Below are positions 17,310-27,015 of a stretch of DNA of 64,000 nucleotides, piece after piece (position 1 is the stretch's first letter; the number at the start of each line of letters is the position of its first letter). A program made the translations under genes and the position numbers. The notes under the pieces were generated by a model that made no database searches, was not told the DNA's origin, and saw only the letters and a list, made by a program, of their open reading frames with translations. Source of the DNA: Aestuariivivens insulae (GTDB lineage: Bacteria > Bacteroidota > Bacteroidia > Flavobacteriales > Flavobacteriaceae); contig NZ_JAKMCS010000002.1 in the NCBI RefSeq assembly GCF_022662195.1, positions 186,001-250,000 of the forward strand, given 5' to 3'.

Positions 17310-18584
17310 TTAAATTTTATTAAATACGGCCTTTAAATCAGCTTTTAAATCTTCTATATCTTCTATCCCAACCGATAACCTAATTAAATCTGCCGATACT
17401 CCTGCCGATTCTTGTTCAGCTTCTGTTAATTGCTGGTGCGTTGTACTAGCCGGATGGATAATCAACGATTTGGTATCACCTATATTCGCCAATAAAGAGA
17501 ATAATTTAGTTTCATCTGCAATGGTTTTAGCAGCTTCAAAGCCTCCTTTAGCTCCAAAGGTTACTATTCCACTTTGTCCTTTTGGTAAATACTTATCGGC
17601 CAAAGCCTTGTATTTACTACTCTCTAATCCTGGGTAATTCACCCAAGCAACTTCATCTTGTTCTTCTAACCATTTGGCCAATGCCAAAGCATTTTCACTA
17701 TGTTGTTTAATCCTTACTGGCAAGGTTTCCAAGCCTTGTAAAATATTAAATGCATTGGTTGGACTTAAAGCACCACCAAAGTCGCGCAACCCCTCTAAAA
17801 TAAGCTTAAAGGTATATGAGGCCGCTCCCAATGTTTCATAATATTTTAAGCCATGATAACCTGCCGAGGGCTCGGTGAATTCGGGGAATTTTCCATTAGA
17901 CCAATCGAACGTTCCGGCATCTATTATCGCTCCTCCAATAGACGTCCCTTGCCCGCCAATATATTTTGTTAAAGAATGGATAACAATATTGGCCCCATGT
18001 TTTATGGGGTTTAACAGCACTGGAGTGGCCACTGTATTATCTACAATAAACGGCACTCCTGCTGCTTTAGACTGCTCGGCAATTGCTTCAATATCCAACA
18101 CATCTAATTTAGGGTTTCCTAGGGATTCCACAAAAAATGCTCGGGTATTATCTTGAACTGCTGCTCCAAAATTTTCTGGATTGGAGGCATCTACAAACGT
18201 TGTGGTTATTCCCAATCTTGGCAAAGTCACATTAAGCAAATTATAGGTTCCTCCATATAAGCTACTAGAGGCCACTATATGATCGCCAGCACGTAACAGG
18301 GTTAGCAATCCTGTAGAAATTGCCGATGTTCCTGAAGCAAAAACAACGGCTCCTATACCGCCTTCAACAGCTGCTAGCCGTTCTTGTAAAATTTGATTTG
18401 TTGGGTTATTTAAACGCGTATAAATAAACCCTAATTCTTTTAATGAAAATAAATTTGCGGCATGCTCTGAATCTCTAAAAACATAAGATGTCGTTTGGTA
18501 AATAGGCACTGCCCTAGTTCCTGAATGTTGTGTTACATCATGTCCTGAATGCAATGCATTTGTTGCTAGATTGTGTGTACTCAT
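17310..18584 (-). CDS. metY: O-acetylhomoserine sulfhydrylase
   Basis: The 424-residue PLP enzyme has the SLTKYIGGQGTSIGGAIID motif with Lys207 and the longer MetY-type insert (GKFPEFTEPSAGYHGLKYYE). It ends with GIEDIEDLKADLKAVFNKI. It condenses O-acetylhomoserine with sulfide to give homocysteine, linking the cys operon product to methionine synthesis. It is the first gene after the SAM-I riboswitch, and its stop lies 2 bases before the start of the trifunctional gene, so the two are translationally linked. Confidence 0.94.
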   Translation of the reverse strand: MSTHNLATNALHSGHDVTQHSGTRAVPIYQTTSYVFRDSEHAANLFSLKELGFIYTRLNNPTNQILQERLAAVEGGIGAVVFASGTSAISTGLLTLLRAGDHIVASSSLYGGTYNLLNVTLPRLGITTTFVDASNPENFGAAVQDNTRAFFVESLGNPKLDVLDIEAIAEQSKAAGVPFIVDNTVATPVLLNPIKHGANIVIHSLTKYIGGQGTSIGGAIIDAGTFDWSNGKFPEFTEPSAGYHGLKYYETLGAASYTFKLILEGLRDFGGALSPTNAFNILQGLETLPVRIKQHSENALALAKWLEEQDEVAWVNYPGLESSKYKALADKYLPKGQSGIVTFGAKGGFEAAKTIADETKLFSLLANIGDTKSLIIHPASTTHQQLTEAEQESAGVSADLIRLSVGIEDIEDLKADLKAVFNKI

Positions 18585-18673
18585 TTTTCTAATTTTTTTT
18601 ATTAATAAATTAATTAAAAATCCAAATGCACCTTATGGTGTACTTGATAGAAAAATGTTAAAAAGAAATTACA

Positions 18674-18694
18674 AAAATTACCGGAAGTAATTTT
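18674..18694 (-). terminator. Expression-platform hairpin of the SAM riboswitch
   Basis: AAAATTAC-TTCCG-GTAATTTT forms an 8-bp stem on the minus strand, immediately after the aptamer, and is followed by U-rich RNA (UUUCUUUUU within 20 bases). It is the likely regulated terminator, although the stem is AU-rich. Confidence 0.5.
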
Positions 18695-18697
18695 GTT

Positions 18698-18820
18698 GGT
18701 TATCTATCTTCAGGTGCTGAATTGACCGTTCAGCATAAAGTAGAATTTAGCACCTTCTCTATAAGTAGAGGGTTGCTAAGGTTTCACAGGGTCTAATCCC
18801 TCCACCTTTCTTGATAACAT
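18698..18820 (-). ncRNA. SAM-I (S-box) riboswitch
   Basis: Read on the minus strand, the segment contains the S-box core: GUUAUCAAGAAAGGUGGAGG, then CCCUGUGAAACCUUAGCAACC, then a GGUGCUAAAUUC stem. The 3' end (GAUAGAUAAC) closes the P1 helix with the 5' GUUAUC. It lies 114 bases upstream of metY and should switch the whole metY-metXthrA-metZ operon off when S-adenosylmethionine is plentiful. Limits are set from the P1 arms. Confidence 0.93.
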
Positions 18821-18851
18821 TTCAGCAAGTTTTTTTTGAACTTTGTGGATG

Positions 18852-18883
18852 CAAATATTCAGTTAGAAAAATTTAATATCCAA
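18852..18883 (-). promoter_or_regulatory. Possible promoter of the methionine operon
   Basis: On the minus strand TTG (18883-18881), 21 bases, then AATATTTG (18859-18852) gives a one-mismatch fit to TTG-N-TAnnTTTG. It would start transcription just upstream of the riboswitch. Confidence 0.35.
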
Positions 18884-18910
18884 ATTTTTTAAAGGAAAAT
18901 TCAGAAAAAA

Positions 18911-20476
18911 TCACTTTTTCTCCAAGTTCGCCAAGAATTTATTGCGTATTACATTGGCTATAGGCTCGTTGTTTATTTTAGACTCCAACCACGAAATAAT
19001 ATCTAAATATAAGAACGGACGTCTTTGGTAAGGATCATTTTCAAAGGTTTTTAATTTCTCAAGAAGCTTAATAAACTCGCCTCTAACTTCATGGGGATAA
19101 ATATCGCCCAAGCCCCTTAAAAATTTAATAATTTCTTTTTGTACTTCATAGAGGTCTTCCATTTTTATTAAAAACTTATAAGTGCTTCTAATCAATACGT
19201 CTAAATTATAATCCAACCCTGCTTCGTAATGGGCCACCAAATTCAAAATTCGGGAAAAACACAACAGGTCTTCTCGCATTTGCAAGGACTTATTGCTAAT
19301 AATCTTATCTAAAAACAAGATACATTTTTTAGTGTCTCCCGCTCCAAAATACATACTGGCTATTTTATAATAAAATACCATGATGTGATGCTCATCTATT
19401 CTATCCTTATACTTCTTAAGCTGTGATAAAAGTTCATCTATTAAAGGCAAGCCATCTTTAAAGCTACCCTCAATGAAGTGCAAGTTAAACTTATTGTTAT
19501 ACACATATAAAAAGGCCAATCCTTCATTATTGTCATCTAAAGGAAACCATTTCTCCTTGGTCACTTCTTCCAATTTTGTTAACGTGCTTTTAAACTTGTC
19601 GTACTGTCTTAAATAAAACAAGGCCTCTAACAAATAATGGTTACCCCTTAAGAAGAACACAGGGTTTAGCACAATCATATCCTTATTTTCATAAAACAAA
19701 TCCACCCATTTTGAAGCATACTTATAACAGGATAAAAAATCCACTGTTAAAAAACTATACCACAAATAGGATTTGTACAACCACAGTTTTTCACGAAAGC
19801 CTAATGTATTGATATCATATTTTGGGAGCCTGTCATTAAAATATTTGGTTATTATTTGATACTCCTTATCGTTTTTCACATAGCCTGTTTTAAGGAATAT
19901 GCCATATAACTGCAAAGACAGGTTAGATAATTTGCTCGCCAAAACATTTTGCAAACTCAACTCTTTGGCCTGAATGGTAAGTTCATCGGCGCGGTTGCTT
20001 ATGCTTCGGGTAATGTATTGCGACTCTATAACTTTTTCAAGTTCTACAATCTCGTAAGCTACATTTTTTTCTTCGTGTGCAATGGCTAAATTCTTGGCCT
20101 TATCCAGGATTTTTAAACTTTGCTTATATAATCCTTTATGGTATAGGATGGTAGCAAAATCTAACTGTTCTCGAATTTGGATCCTAATATTTTGGTGCGA
20201 TGGGTTTAAACGCAAACTTATTAGTATTTGCTTATATAGATGAGCCTTTAGGTTAGACAATTGCTGTTTCTTAACAATGCCTTTTTTAAGAATAGCAGCT
20301 TCATCGTAAACCGAAAGTTTATCAAGAATATTAAAAAGCGTTAAGAATTTTGAATCTTCATTAACTCCCAATCTCCCTACATAAAGTTTAAACTGTCTTT
20401 TTTCCGACTTAGACAATGACTTTATTAACACAAACAAATTATCTTTTTGCTCTCTTGTCATAGTTACAAAACTCAT
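18911..20476 (-). CDS. Conserved hypothetical protein, alpha-helical (TPR-like) repeats
   Basis: The 521-residue soluble protein has no signal peptide or membrane helix. Its sequence is a chain of amphipathic helices with TPR-like spacing (ILYHKGLYKQSLKILDKAKNLA, MFYF-type aromatic positions), but I recognise no catalytic motif. I do not know its function. It is transcribed toward the methionine riboswitch and divergently from leuA, with 133 bases between the two starts. It is probably a protein-interaction scaffold, judging by fold only. Confidence 0.75.
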   Translation of the reverse strand: MSFVTMTREQKDNLFVLIKSLSKSEKRQFKLYVGRLGVNEDSKFLTLFNILDKLSVYDEAAILKKGIVKKQQLSNLKAHLYKQILISLRLNPSHQNIRIQIREQLDFATILYHKGLYKQSLKILDKAKNLAIAHEEKNVAYEIVELEKVIESQYITRSISNRADELTIQAKELSLQNVLASKLSNLSLQLYGIFLKTGYVKNDKEYQIITKYFNDRLPKYDINTLGFREKLWLYKSYLWYSFLTVDFLSCYKYASKWVDLFYENKDMIVLNPVFFLRGNHYLLEALFYLRQYDKFKSTLTKLEEVTKEKWFPLDDNNEGLAFLYVYNNKFNLHFIEGSFKDGLPLIDELLSQLKKYKDRIDEHHIMVFYYKIASMYFGAGDTKKCILFLDKIISNKSLQMREDLLCFSRILNLVAHYEAGLDYNLDVLIRSTYKFLIKMEDLYEVQKEIIKFLRGLGDIYPHEVRGEFIKLLEKLKTFENDPYQRRPFLYLDIISWLESKINNEPIANVIRNKFLANLEKK

Positions 20477-20609
20477 ACCAACACATTGATTAACAATTAA
20501 TTAAACAAGCTATTACTGATTTAAACATCGTAATAACTACACAATGAATTCTATTTTTAAGAAACCAAAATATACATTCGTACTACAATAAGAAAATATA
20601 TTTTAATAA

Positions 20610-21785
20610 ATGTCTGATAATAGAGTCCAAATTTTTGATACAACGCTAAGAGATGGTGAGCAAGTTCCAGGTTGCAAACTTAATACAGAACAGAAATTAG
20701 TTATAGCTGAACAACTGGATAACTTGGGCGTAGATATTATTGAAGCTGGTTTTCCGGTATCTAGTCCTGGTGATTTTAAATCGGTTGAAGCCATTTCTAA
20801 AATAGTAAAAAACGCAACTGTTTGTGGTCTAACACGCTCGGTTGAAAATGATATAAAAGTTGCTGCAGAAGCCTTAAAGCTTGCTAAAAAAGCAAGAATC
20901 CACACAGGTATTGGAACATCCGATTCACACATTCAACATAAATTTAAATCTAACCGCGAAGCTATTATAGAACGTGCGGTTAAAGCGGTTAGCTATGCCA
21001 AATCGTTTGTAGAAGATGTGGAATTTTATGCTGAAGATGCCGGTAGAACAGATAATGAGTATTTAGCCCGTGTATGTGAAGCCGTGATTAAGGCCGGAGC
21101 TACCGTTTTAAACATTCCAGATACTACAGGGTATTGTTTACCACATGAATATGGTGCAAAAATTAAATACCTAAAAGAAAATGTAGCAGGCATCGATAAA
21201 GCCATTTTATCTTGCCATTGCCATAACGATTTAGGATTGGCCACTGCTAATTCCATTGAAGGGGTTATTAACGGTGCACGACAAATAGAATGTACCATTA
21301 ATGGTATTGGTGAGCGTGCTGGCAACACTGCACTGGAAGAAGTGGTCATGATTTTAAAACAACACCCTTATTTAAACTTAGATACAGGAATACAAACCGA
21401 AATGCTTTATGGCATTAGTCAGTTAGTTTCAGACAGTATGGGTATTTACACACAGCCTAACAAAGCTATTGTTGGTGCCAATGCGTTTGCACACAGCTCT
21501 GGAATCCACCAAGATGGTGTCATTAAAAATAGGGAAACCTACGAAATTATAGACCCTAAAGATGTTGGTGTGACCGAATCTGCCATTGTATTAACAGCAA
21601 GAAGCGGAAGGGCTGCATTAGCATACAGAGCTAAAAATATCGGGTATGAGTTAACCAAACTTCAATTGGACGAAGTTTACGTGGACTTCCTCAATTTTGC
21701 CGATAAGAAAAAAGAGATTGACGATAACGATATTCATCAAATTATTGAAAACAGCAAAGTATACAAAGAAATTACTTCTGCTTAA
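20610..21785 (+). CDS. leuA: 2-isopropylmalate synthase, short form
   Basis: The 391-residue protein begins with the [13 protein letters not shown] motif of the DRE-TIM metallolyase family. It contains [13 protein letters not shown] and [15 protein letters not shown], the signatures of isopropylmalate synthases. It joins 2-oxoisovalerate and acetyl-CoA in the first committed step to leucine. The C-terminal LeuA allosteric domain of long forms is absent, so feedback control may differ. Homocitrate or citramalate synthase is less likely because leuB follows 10 bases later. Confidence 0.88.
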   Translation: MSDNRVQIFDTTLRDGEQVPGCKLNTEQKLVIAEQLDNLGVDIIEAGFPVSSPGDFKSVEAISKIVKNATVCGLTRSVENDIKVAAEALKLAKKARIHTGIGTSDSHIQHKFKSNREAIIERAVKAVSYAKSFVEDVEFYAEDAGRTDNEYLARVCEAVIKAGATVLNIPDTTGYCLPHEYGAKIKYLKENVAGIDKAILSCHCHNDLGLATANSIEGVINGARQIECTINGIGERAGNTALEEVVMILKQHPYLNLDTGIQTEMLYGISQLVSDSMGIYTQPNKAIVGANAFAHSSGIHQDGVIKNRETYEIIDPKDVGVTESAIVLTARSGRAALAYRAKNIGYELTKLQLDEVYVDFLNFADKKKEIDDNDIHQIIENSKVYKEITSA

Positions 21786-21795
21786 TACGAAATAA

Positions 21796-22908
21796 ATGAA
21801 ATTAGACATAGCTGTTTTAGCGGGCGATGGTATAGGCCCAGAAGTTACTGCACAAGCCGTAAAGGTCTTGAAGGCCATAGCTATGGAATTTAACCATGTC
21901 TTTAACTTTAAAACAGCTTTGGTTGGCGCTTGCGCCATAGACAAAACGGGAACCCCGTTACCTGAAGACACTATTAGCATTTGTGAAAACGCAGATGCTA
22001 TTTTATTTGGGGCCATTGGACATACCAAATACAACAATGACACCTTGGCTACCGTACGCCCCGAGCAAGGCCTATTAGGGCTAAGAAAAACCTTTGATTT
22101 ACATACAAATATTAGACCTGTTATTGCTTACGACGATTTATTGCACAAATCGTCATTAAAAGTAAAACAAATTAAAGGCACAGATATTTTAATTTATAGG
22201 GAACTAACGAGCGGTATTTATTTTGGCGACAAGACCTTTAGTGATGATAAAGCCACAGATATATGCACTTATACACGTGCCGAAATTGAACGTGTTGCCC
22301 ACAAGGCTTTTAAAGCGGCCCAATCCAGAAAGGGCAAGCTTACTTTAGTAGACAAAGCCAATGTGCTTGCAAGTTCCAGACTGTGGCGCAAAGTTGTCTT
22401 GGAATTGGCCACCCAATACCCAGATGTAGCCTTAAATTGTATCTATATTGATAATGCGGCTATGGAACTTATTATTAACCCCAAACAGTTTGACGTTATT
22501 TTAACCGAAAACATGTTTGGCGATATCCTATCGGAAGAAGCCAGCGTTATTGTAGGGTCTATAGGTTTATTGGCATCGGCATCTATTGGAGATAAGCATG
22601 TGATGTTCGAGCCTATCCATGGGGCTTACACCAAAGCGGCCAACAAGGGGATCGCCAACCCTATTGCCTCTATTCTATCGGCAGCCATGTTATTAGATCA
22701 TTTTGGGTTGGTTGAAGAAGCGGCATTGTTAAGGGCTGGGGTAGATAAATCGTTGCAATTACATATTACCACACCCGACTTAAATACCAAATACGACCAT
22801 ATAACAACGAATAAAGTAGGCGATTTTATTGAAGATTTTATAAACAACCCTAACGAAACCAATTTAAACTTTACTAACATACATTTAGGACAATCCACTA
22901 TTATTTAA
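21796..22908 (+). CDS. leuB: 3-isopropylmalate dehydrogenase
   Basis: The 370-residue protein has the family opening LAGDGIGPEVTAQAVKVL, the substrate segment RPEQGLLGLRKTFDLHTNIRP, the DKANVLASSRLWRKV segment and the metal-binding ENMFGDILSEEASVIVGSIG. It oxidatively decarboxylates 3-isopropylmalate with NAD+. It forms a two-gene unit with leuA. leuC and leuD are not in the window. Confidence 0.95.
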   Translation: MKLDIAVLAGDGIGPEVTAQAVKVLKAIAMEFNHVFNFKTALVGACAIDKTGTPLPEDTISICENADAILFGAIGHTKYNNDTLATVRPEQGLLGLRKTFDLHTNIRPVIAYDDLLHKSSLKVKQIKGTDILIYRELTSGIYFGDKTFSDDKATDICTYTRAEIERVAHKAFKAAQSRKGKLTLVDKANVLASSRLWRKVVLELATQYPDVALNCIYIDNAAMELIINPKQFDVILTENMFGDILSEEASVIVGSIGLLASASIGDKHVMFEPIHGAYTKAANKGIANPIASILSAAMLLDHFGLVEEAALLRAGVDKSLQLHITTPDLNTKYDHITTNKVGDFIEDFINNPNETNLNFTNIHLGQSTII

Positions 22909-22951
22909 TTATTTTGAGTTAGTCACCAAATATTAAAATATTGGGATTTTT

Positions 22952-22978
22952 AAAAGCGCATCGAGAGATGCGCTTTTT
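22952..22978 (+). terminator. Rho-independent terminator after leuB
   Basis: AAAAGCGCATC-GAGA-GATGCGCTTTTTT forms an 11-bp stem with a U-run, 43 bases after the leuB stop. The A-run on the left makes it usable from the opposite side for the OsmC gene too. Confidence 0.9.
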
Positions 22979-23065
22979 TCATGTCTTAGGAAGCCTCAAA
23001 CCCTTTAGTGTCTGTATTTATAAAAATGAATGTTGTGTAATGGTTACTTGTGCTGCAACCCGTTT

Positions 23066-23536
23066 TTATCCTACTGTTGTTTTCGGGTTATGCCCAATTT
23101 TAAAATTACAGGAATTGGCTATAAAACACATTTTGTTGGCTTCTTCGTGCAATTGGTTTGCTTTAGCAATCATATTAGGGTCCGTAATTTTAACATTAGG
23201 ATTTAAGGTAACCTCCGTAAATTTTCCACTTCCATTTGCTATTTCATCCATAACCCCTGTTGCATTATCGAAATATTCCGTCACTACTATTTTGTGCACA
23301 GAACATAAATGTAAATACCAAAGCATATGACAAGCCGACAAGGAAGATAAAAAAAGGTCTTCTGGATTATATCTTGTTTTATCTCCCGAAAATGATGGGT
23401 CTGACGAACCATTTATTGCATCATACTTTCCGTTAACTACAATTTTATGGTTTCTATTATAAGACTTATAATTTAGTGTTCCAACCCCTTCGTTCCCGGT
23501 CCACTCAACTTTTATTTCGTAATTATGTTTTTTCAT
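23066..23536 (-). CDS. OsmC family protein
   Basis: The 156-residue protein has the OsmC/Ohr fold pattern: N-terminal beta segment (YEIKVEWTGNEGVGTL), FLSSLSACHMLWYLHLC with the first conserved cysteine, and MCFIANSCNFKIG with the second. Proteins of this family reduce organic hydroperoxides through a cysteine pair. It stands alone, convergent with leuB across the shared terminator. Substrate and regulation cannot be read from the sequence. Confidence 0.85.
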   Translation of the reverse strand: MKKHNYEIKVEWTGNEGVGTLNYKSYNRNHKIVVNGKYDAINGSSDPSFSGDKTRYNPEDLFLSSLSACHMLWYLHLCSVHKIVVTEYFDNATGVMDEIANGSGKFTEVTLNPNVKITDPNMIAKANQLHEEANKMCFIANSCNFKIGHNPKTTVG

Positions 23537-23642
23537 CTCAATTTCTAATCGATTTTTTGGTAAGCTTTATTAACGCAATGAAATTAATGAAAAGGCTAGA
23601 ACTTACTACCTAAAAGTTAAAAGCAATACGCAACACACATTA

Positions 23643-24152
23643 CTATTTTCGGGTCTTTAATTTATTCCATTCCGATTTATAGATCCGGAAAATGTTCACT
23701 TTGTTTTTATTATAGATAGTTACTTTATCGGTTTTCATTCCATTCTTTATCGCCACACGTTTAGATGGTTTATTTGTCAAGCTAATTATAGAGATTAAAG
23801 TGTCTGAAAAGTTATTTTCAAAAGCAAAATCCCTACATTTTTTTGCTGACTCTGTTGCAAATCCTTTATTCCAAAATTTAGGTAAAAGTGAATACCCAAT
23901 TTCTAATTCCTGTTTTTCATCAACGTTTTGAATTAAAAGCCCACAATGTCCAATTAACTTTCCTGTAGCTCTTTCAATTAAGGCATTCATCCCTCCCAAA
24001 TCGTTTTGATAGCGATGAAATTGTTTTTTATACCAATTTTCACATGCTGTTTCCGGACTTTTTAATTCAGAAATCCAATGTTGGGAAGTTATTGGTGCTT
24101 TATGAAATTCCAACCAATCATTAAAATCCGATAGTTTTATTTTTCTAAACAT
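23643..24152 (-). CDS. GNAT family N-acetyltransferase (RimJ/RimL-like)
   Basis: The 169 residues show the GNAT motif A region (LEIGYSLLPKFWNKGFATESAKKC) and the NKPSKRVAIKNGM segment typical of the RimJ/RimL group. It transfers an acetyl group from acetyl-CoA to an unknown amine. It is not part of the arginine operon, which ends 264 bases away on the other side. That spacer (24153-24415) shows no gene or clear regulatory element. Confidence 0.82.
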   Translation of the reverse strand: MFRKIKLSDFNDWLEFHKAPITSQHWISELKSPETACENWYKKQFHRYQNDLGGMNALIERATGKLIGHCGLLIQNVDEKQELEIGYSLLPKFWNKGFATESAKKCRDFAFENNFSDTLISIISLTNKPSKRVAIKNGMKTDKVTIYNKNKVNIFRIYKSEWNKLKTRK

Positions 24153-24415
24153 TATTCGTTCGGTTTCCTGATTTTCTAGTAGATATTTAATTTGTTCCTC
24201 AACCTGTATACAACGTGTTACACAAAAATTAGTGCTTGCCTATTACCGCTAAATGTTCAGCATAAACAAATACTTATTTTCTATTTATCTAAGCCAATAT
24301 AATCTTTTGGCAATTAAATTCGTGTTATAACTCTAGAGGACGCATTTCAATTTAGCACTTATTACACCTGTCTGCCTTTGGCTGAAACGAGCAGTTTCCT
24401 ATGAAAACGAGCCAA

Positions 24416-25690
24416 CTAACTCGGAAACTTCTCCCTAATCTTATCTAAACACAAGTTATGGATACTACCTGCATGGGTGTGCTTTTTAGAGGTATCCGGC
24501 ACGTAAGTTCCGTCCTGTACCTGCCCTCCTATTTTTTGGTAAGCTTCCCTAAAAGTTTGCCCTTCTACCACTAAGGTATTGATGTTATCTACCGTAAATA
24601 AATACTTATACAAATCGCTGTTGATGTCTATATCCTTAACAATGGCCCGCTGGATGGAGTAATTGAAAATATCAAGGATATCCTTAATTTCTTCGAAAGC
24701 AGCAATCATGTTTTCTTTCAATAACTGGTAATCCCTATGGTAACCACTTGGCAAATTATTGGTAATTAATACCATTTCACTTTGTAAGGCCTGTATCTTA
24801 TTGCACTTGCCACGAATTAACTCAAACACATCGGGATTCTTTTTGTGGGGCATGATGCTACTGCCGGTCGTTAATTCATCGGGAAAAGAAATGAATCCGA
24901 AATTCTGGCTCATATACAAACAAACGTCCATCGCAAAGCGCGCCATGGTGTTGGCCAAACTTCCCAAGGCTGCCGAAATGGTACGCTCATTTTTACCGCG
25001 TCCCATTTGCGCGGCCACCACATTATATTTTAGGGTTGCAAAGTCCATTTCTTTAGTTGTAAACTCGCGATCTATTGGAAATGAACTCCCGTAACCTGCT
25101 GCCGATCCCAACGGATTCTGGTCGACGGTTTTTATAGCGGCATCCAATAAAAACACATCGTCGATCATTAACTCGGCATAAGCAGAAAACCATAGACCAA
25201 AAGACGATGGCATAGCGACTTGTAAATGGGTATACCCTGGCAATACCTTATCTTTATAAACTTCGGCCTGATCTAATAAGGTTTCAAAAAGGGTCTTTAC
25301 TTTTTCCCTTACCAGGCTTAAGTTTTCTTTGTAATATAAATGACAAGCGACTAAAACCTGATCGTTTCTAGAACGTGCCGTATGTATCTTTTTACCAACA
25401 TTGCCTAACGTTGTGGTTAGCTCGTATTCTATTTTGGAATGTACATCTTCAAACTGTGCATCGATAACAAACTCACCAGCTTCAATTTCATTTTCCAACA
25501 CCTGTAAACCGCCTAACAATTGCTCTAATTCAATGGTGGTTAGAATACCTATCTTATGTAACATTTTAGCATGTGCCTTAGATGCTATAACATCGTATTT
25601 GGCAATATGGATATCTATTTCCCTATCGTTGCCTACTGTAAATTGTTCTATTTTTTTATCGATTGATATGCCTTTGTCCCAGAGTTTCAT
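24416..25690 (-). CDS. argH: Argininosuccinate lyase
   Basis: The 424-residue protein carries the fumarase/lyase signature GSSIMPHKKNP near residue 275, plus HTARSRNDQV and GYTHLQVAMPSSFGLW. It splits argininosuccinate into arginine and fumarate, the last pathway step. It is the last gene of the arginine/proline operon, separated from the argE-like gene by 256 bases that hold three palindromic repeats. The length is somewhat below the usual 450-460 but typical of Bacteroidota. Confidence 0.95.
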   Translation of the reverse strand: MKLWDKGISIDKKIEQFTVGNDREIDIHIAKYDVIASKAHAKMLHKIGILTTIELEQLLGGLQVLENEIEAGEFVIDAQFEDVHSKIEYELTTTLGNVGKKIHTARSRNDQVLVACHLYYKENLSLVREKVKTLFETLLDQAEVYKDKVLPGYTHLQVAMPSSFGLWFSAYAELMIDDVFLLDAAIKTVDQNPLGSAAGYGSSFPIDREFTTKEMDFATLKYNVVAAQMGRGKNERTISAALGSLANTMARFAMDVCLYMSQNFGFISFPDELTTGSSIMPHKKNPDVFELIRGKCNKIQALQSEMVLITNNLPSGYHRDYQLLKENMIAAFEEIKDILDIFNYSIQRAIVKDIDINSDLYKYLFTVDNINTLVVEGQTFREAYQKIGGQVQDGTYVPDTSKKHTHAGSIHNLCLDKIREKFPS

Positions 25691-25705
25691 CTATTTATTT
25701 TTATT

Positions 25706-25730
25706 TGTCATTCCCGTGAAAACGGGAATC
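25706..25730. repeat. Palindromic repeat upstream of argH
   Basis: TTCCCGTGAAAACGGGAA is an inverted repeat preceded by GTCA. It belongs to the same type as 13842-13866 (TGACATTCCC family). Confidence 0.6.
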
Positions 25731-25750
25731 TTATTATTTTGCTATCTTTT

Positions 25751-25779
25751 AATGGATTCCTGCCTACGCAGGAATGACA
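25751..25779. repeat. REP-like repeat, copy 1 of an identical pair
   Basis: A 29-base sequence containing GATTCCTGCCTACGCAGGAA is repeated exactly at 32989-33017. The core CCTGCCTACGCAGG is palindromic. Both copies lie in arginine-operon spacers. Confidence 0.85.
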
Positions 25780-25861
25780 GGATCGTTAAACGATAACCTG
25801 ATTCAACAATTCAATATAAATTTTTAATTCTTAAAAATTTAGAATCAAGATTATAGCCCAC

Positions 25862-25889
25862 TTACTTCGACAAGCTCAGCACAAGTGGC
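25862..25889. repeat. Repeat with TTCGACAAGCTCAGCAC core in an argE-argH hairpin
   Basis: AGCCCACTT and AAGTGGCT flank the TTCGACAAGCTCAGCAC core and can pair. A larger inverted repeat AGAATCAAGAT / ATCTTGATTCT encloses this at about 25850 and 25930. Confidence 0.6.
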
Positions 25890-25946
25890 TTTTAGAATAA
25901 AGACTGGATTTATATCTCGGTTCTAATATCTTGATTCTTGGTTCTA

Positions 25947-27014
25947 CTATAATATTACCCGTTTCAACAGTTCTATATATAGTTCTATGCCTTCTTCTAT
26001 TTCGTTTAGATAAATAAATTCATCTGCCGAATGTGAACGCGTACTGTCTCCTGGCCCTAACTTTAACGACGGACAACTTAATACCGCCTGATCGGATAGG
26101 GTTGGTGAGCCATAGGTTGTTCTTCCCATAGCAACGCCTGCTTTCACCAAATCGTGATCCATAGGAATGGATGACGAATTTAAGCGCAAGCTTCTTGGTT
26201 TAATGCTCGTACATGGTGATTGGGCCTGTAAAATCTCGGCGATTTCCGCATTGGTATAGGCATCGTTTACACGTACGTCTATTACCAAATCTACATGACC
26301 TGGCACCACATTATGCTGTGAGCCTGCATTGACCTGCGTTACGGTTAGCTTTACATCGCCTAAAGCTTCAGAGCCTTTTTCAAATTTAAAATCTTTAAAC
26401 CATTGTAACACATTTATGGTATTATAAATGGCATTATTATCGTTAGGGTGTGCCGCATGGCTTGGTGTTCCTGCTACCACTGCATCGAAAACCACCAATC
26501 CCTTTTCGGCTACCGCTAAATTCATTAGGGTTGGCTCGCCTACTATGGCCACATCTACCTTAGGGATGATGGGCAACATACTGTTCAGTCCGTTAGGGCC
26601 ACTGCTTTCTTCTTCGGCAGAAGCGACAATAACCAGATTGTATTTTAAATCTTTGGTATTATAGAAATAAGTAAAGGTTGCGATAAGGGATACCAGACAT
26701 CCTCCGGCATCGTTACTTCCCAAACCGTATAATTTACCCTCTTCTACAATGGCTTTAAACGGGTCTTTGGTGTAGGCACTGTTTGGCTTAACGGTATCGT
26801 GATGCGAGTTTAACAACAGGGTTGGTTTACTGGCATCGAAATATTTATTTAATGCCCAAACATTATTTTGTGTGCGTTTATAATCAATATCATAACGCTT
26901 AAACCAAGCTTCTATATGCAACGCGGTTTGGTCTTCTTCTGAAGAAAAGGACTGGGTTTCTATTAATTGTTTTAATAGATCGATCGCATCATTAGTTAAT
27001 TCTTGTGGCGTCAT
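25947..27014 (-). CDS. M20 family N-acyl-citrulline/ornithine deacylase (ArgE-like)
   Basis: The 355-residue metallopeptidase has NSHHDTVKP with the metal-binding His/Asp, GSNDAGGCL, and the AEEESSG general-base segment. A DVRVNDAYTNAEI dimerisation region and a final HSADEFIYL with a ligand His follow. In this pathway, where carbamoylation acts on acylated ornithine, the likely substrate is N-acetyl- or N-succinyl-citrulline rather than acyl-ornithine. Its stop lies one base from the argB start, so the genes are coupled. Substrate is inferred from argF'. Confidence 0.86.
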   Translation of the reverse strand: MTPQELTNDAIDLLKQLIETQSFSSEEDQTALHIEAWFKRYDIDYKRTQNNVWALNKYFDASKPTLLLNSHHDTVKPNSAYTKDPFKAIVEEGKLYGLGSNDAGGCLVSLIATFTYFYNTKDLKYNLVIVASAEEESSGPNGLNSMLPIIPKVDVAIVGEPTLMNLAVAEKGLVVFDAVVAGTPSHAAHPNDNNAIYNTINVLQWFKDFKFEKGSEALGDVKLTVTQVNAGSQHNVVPGHVDLVIDVRVNDAYTNAEIAEILQAQSPCTSIKPRSLRLNSSSIPMDHDLVKAGVAMGRTTYGSPTLSDQAVLSCPSLKLGPGDSTRSHSADEFIYLNEIEEGIELYIELLKRVIL

Positions 27015-27015
27015 A

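Noticed and set aside
20477-20609. Leucine leader peptide upstream of leuA
   Set aside because: The short ORF near 20543 encodes MNSIFKKPKYTFVLQ with a single Leu, so there is no attenuation signature.
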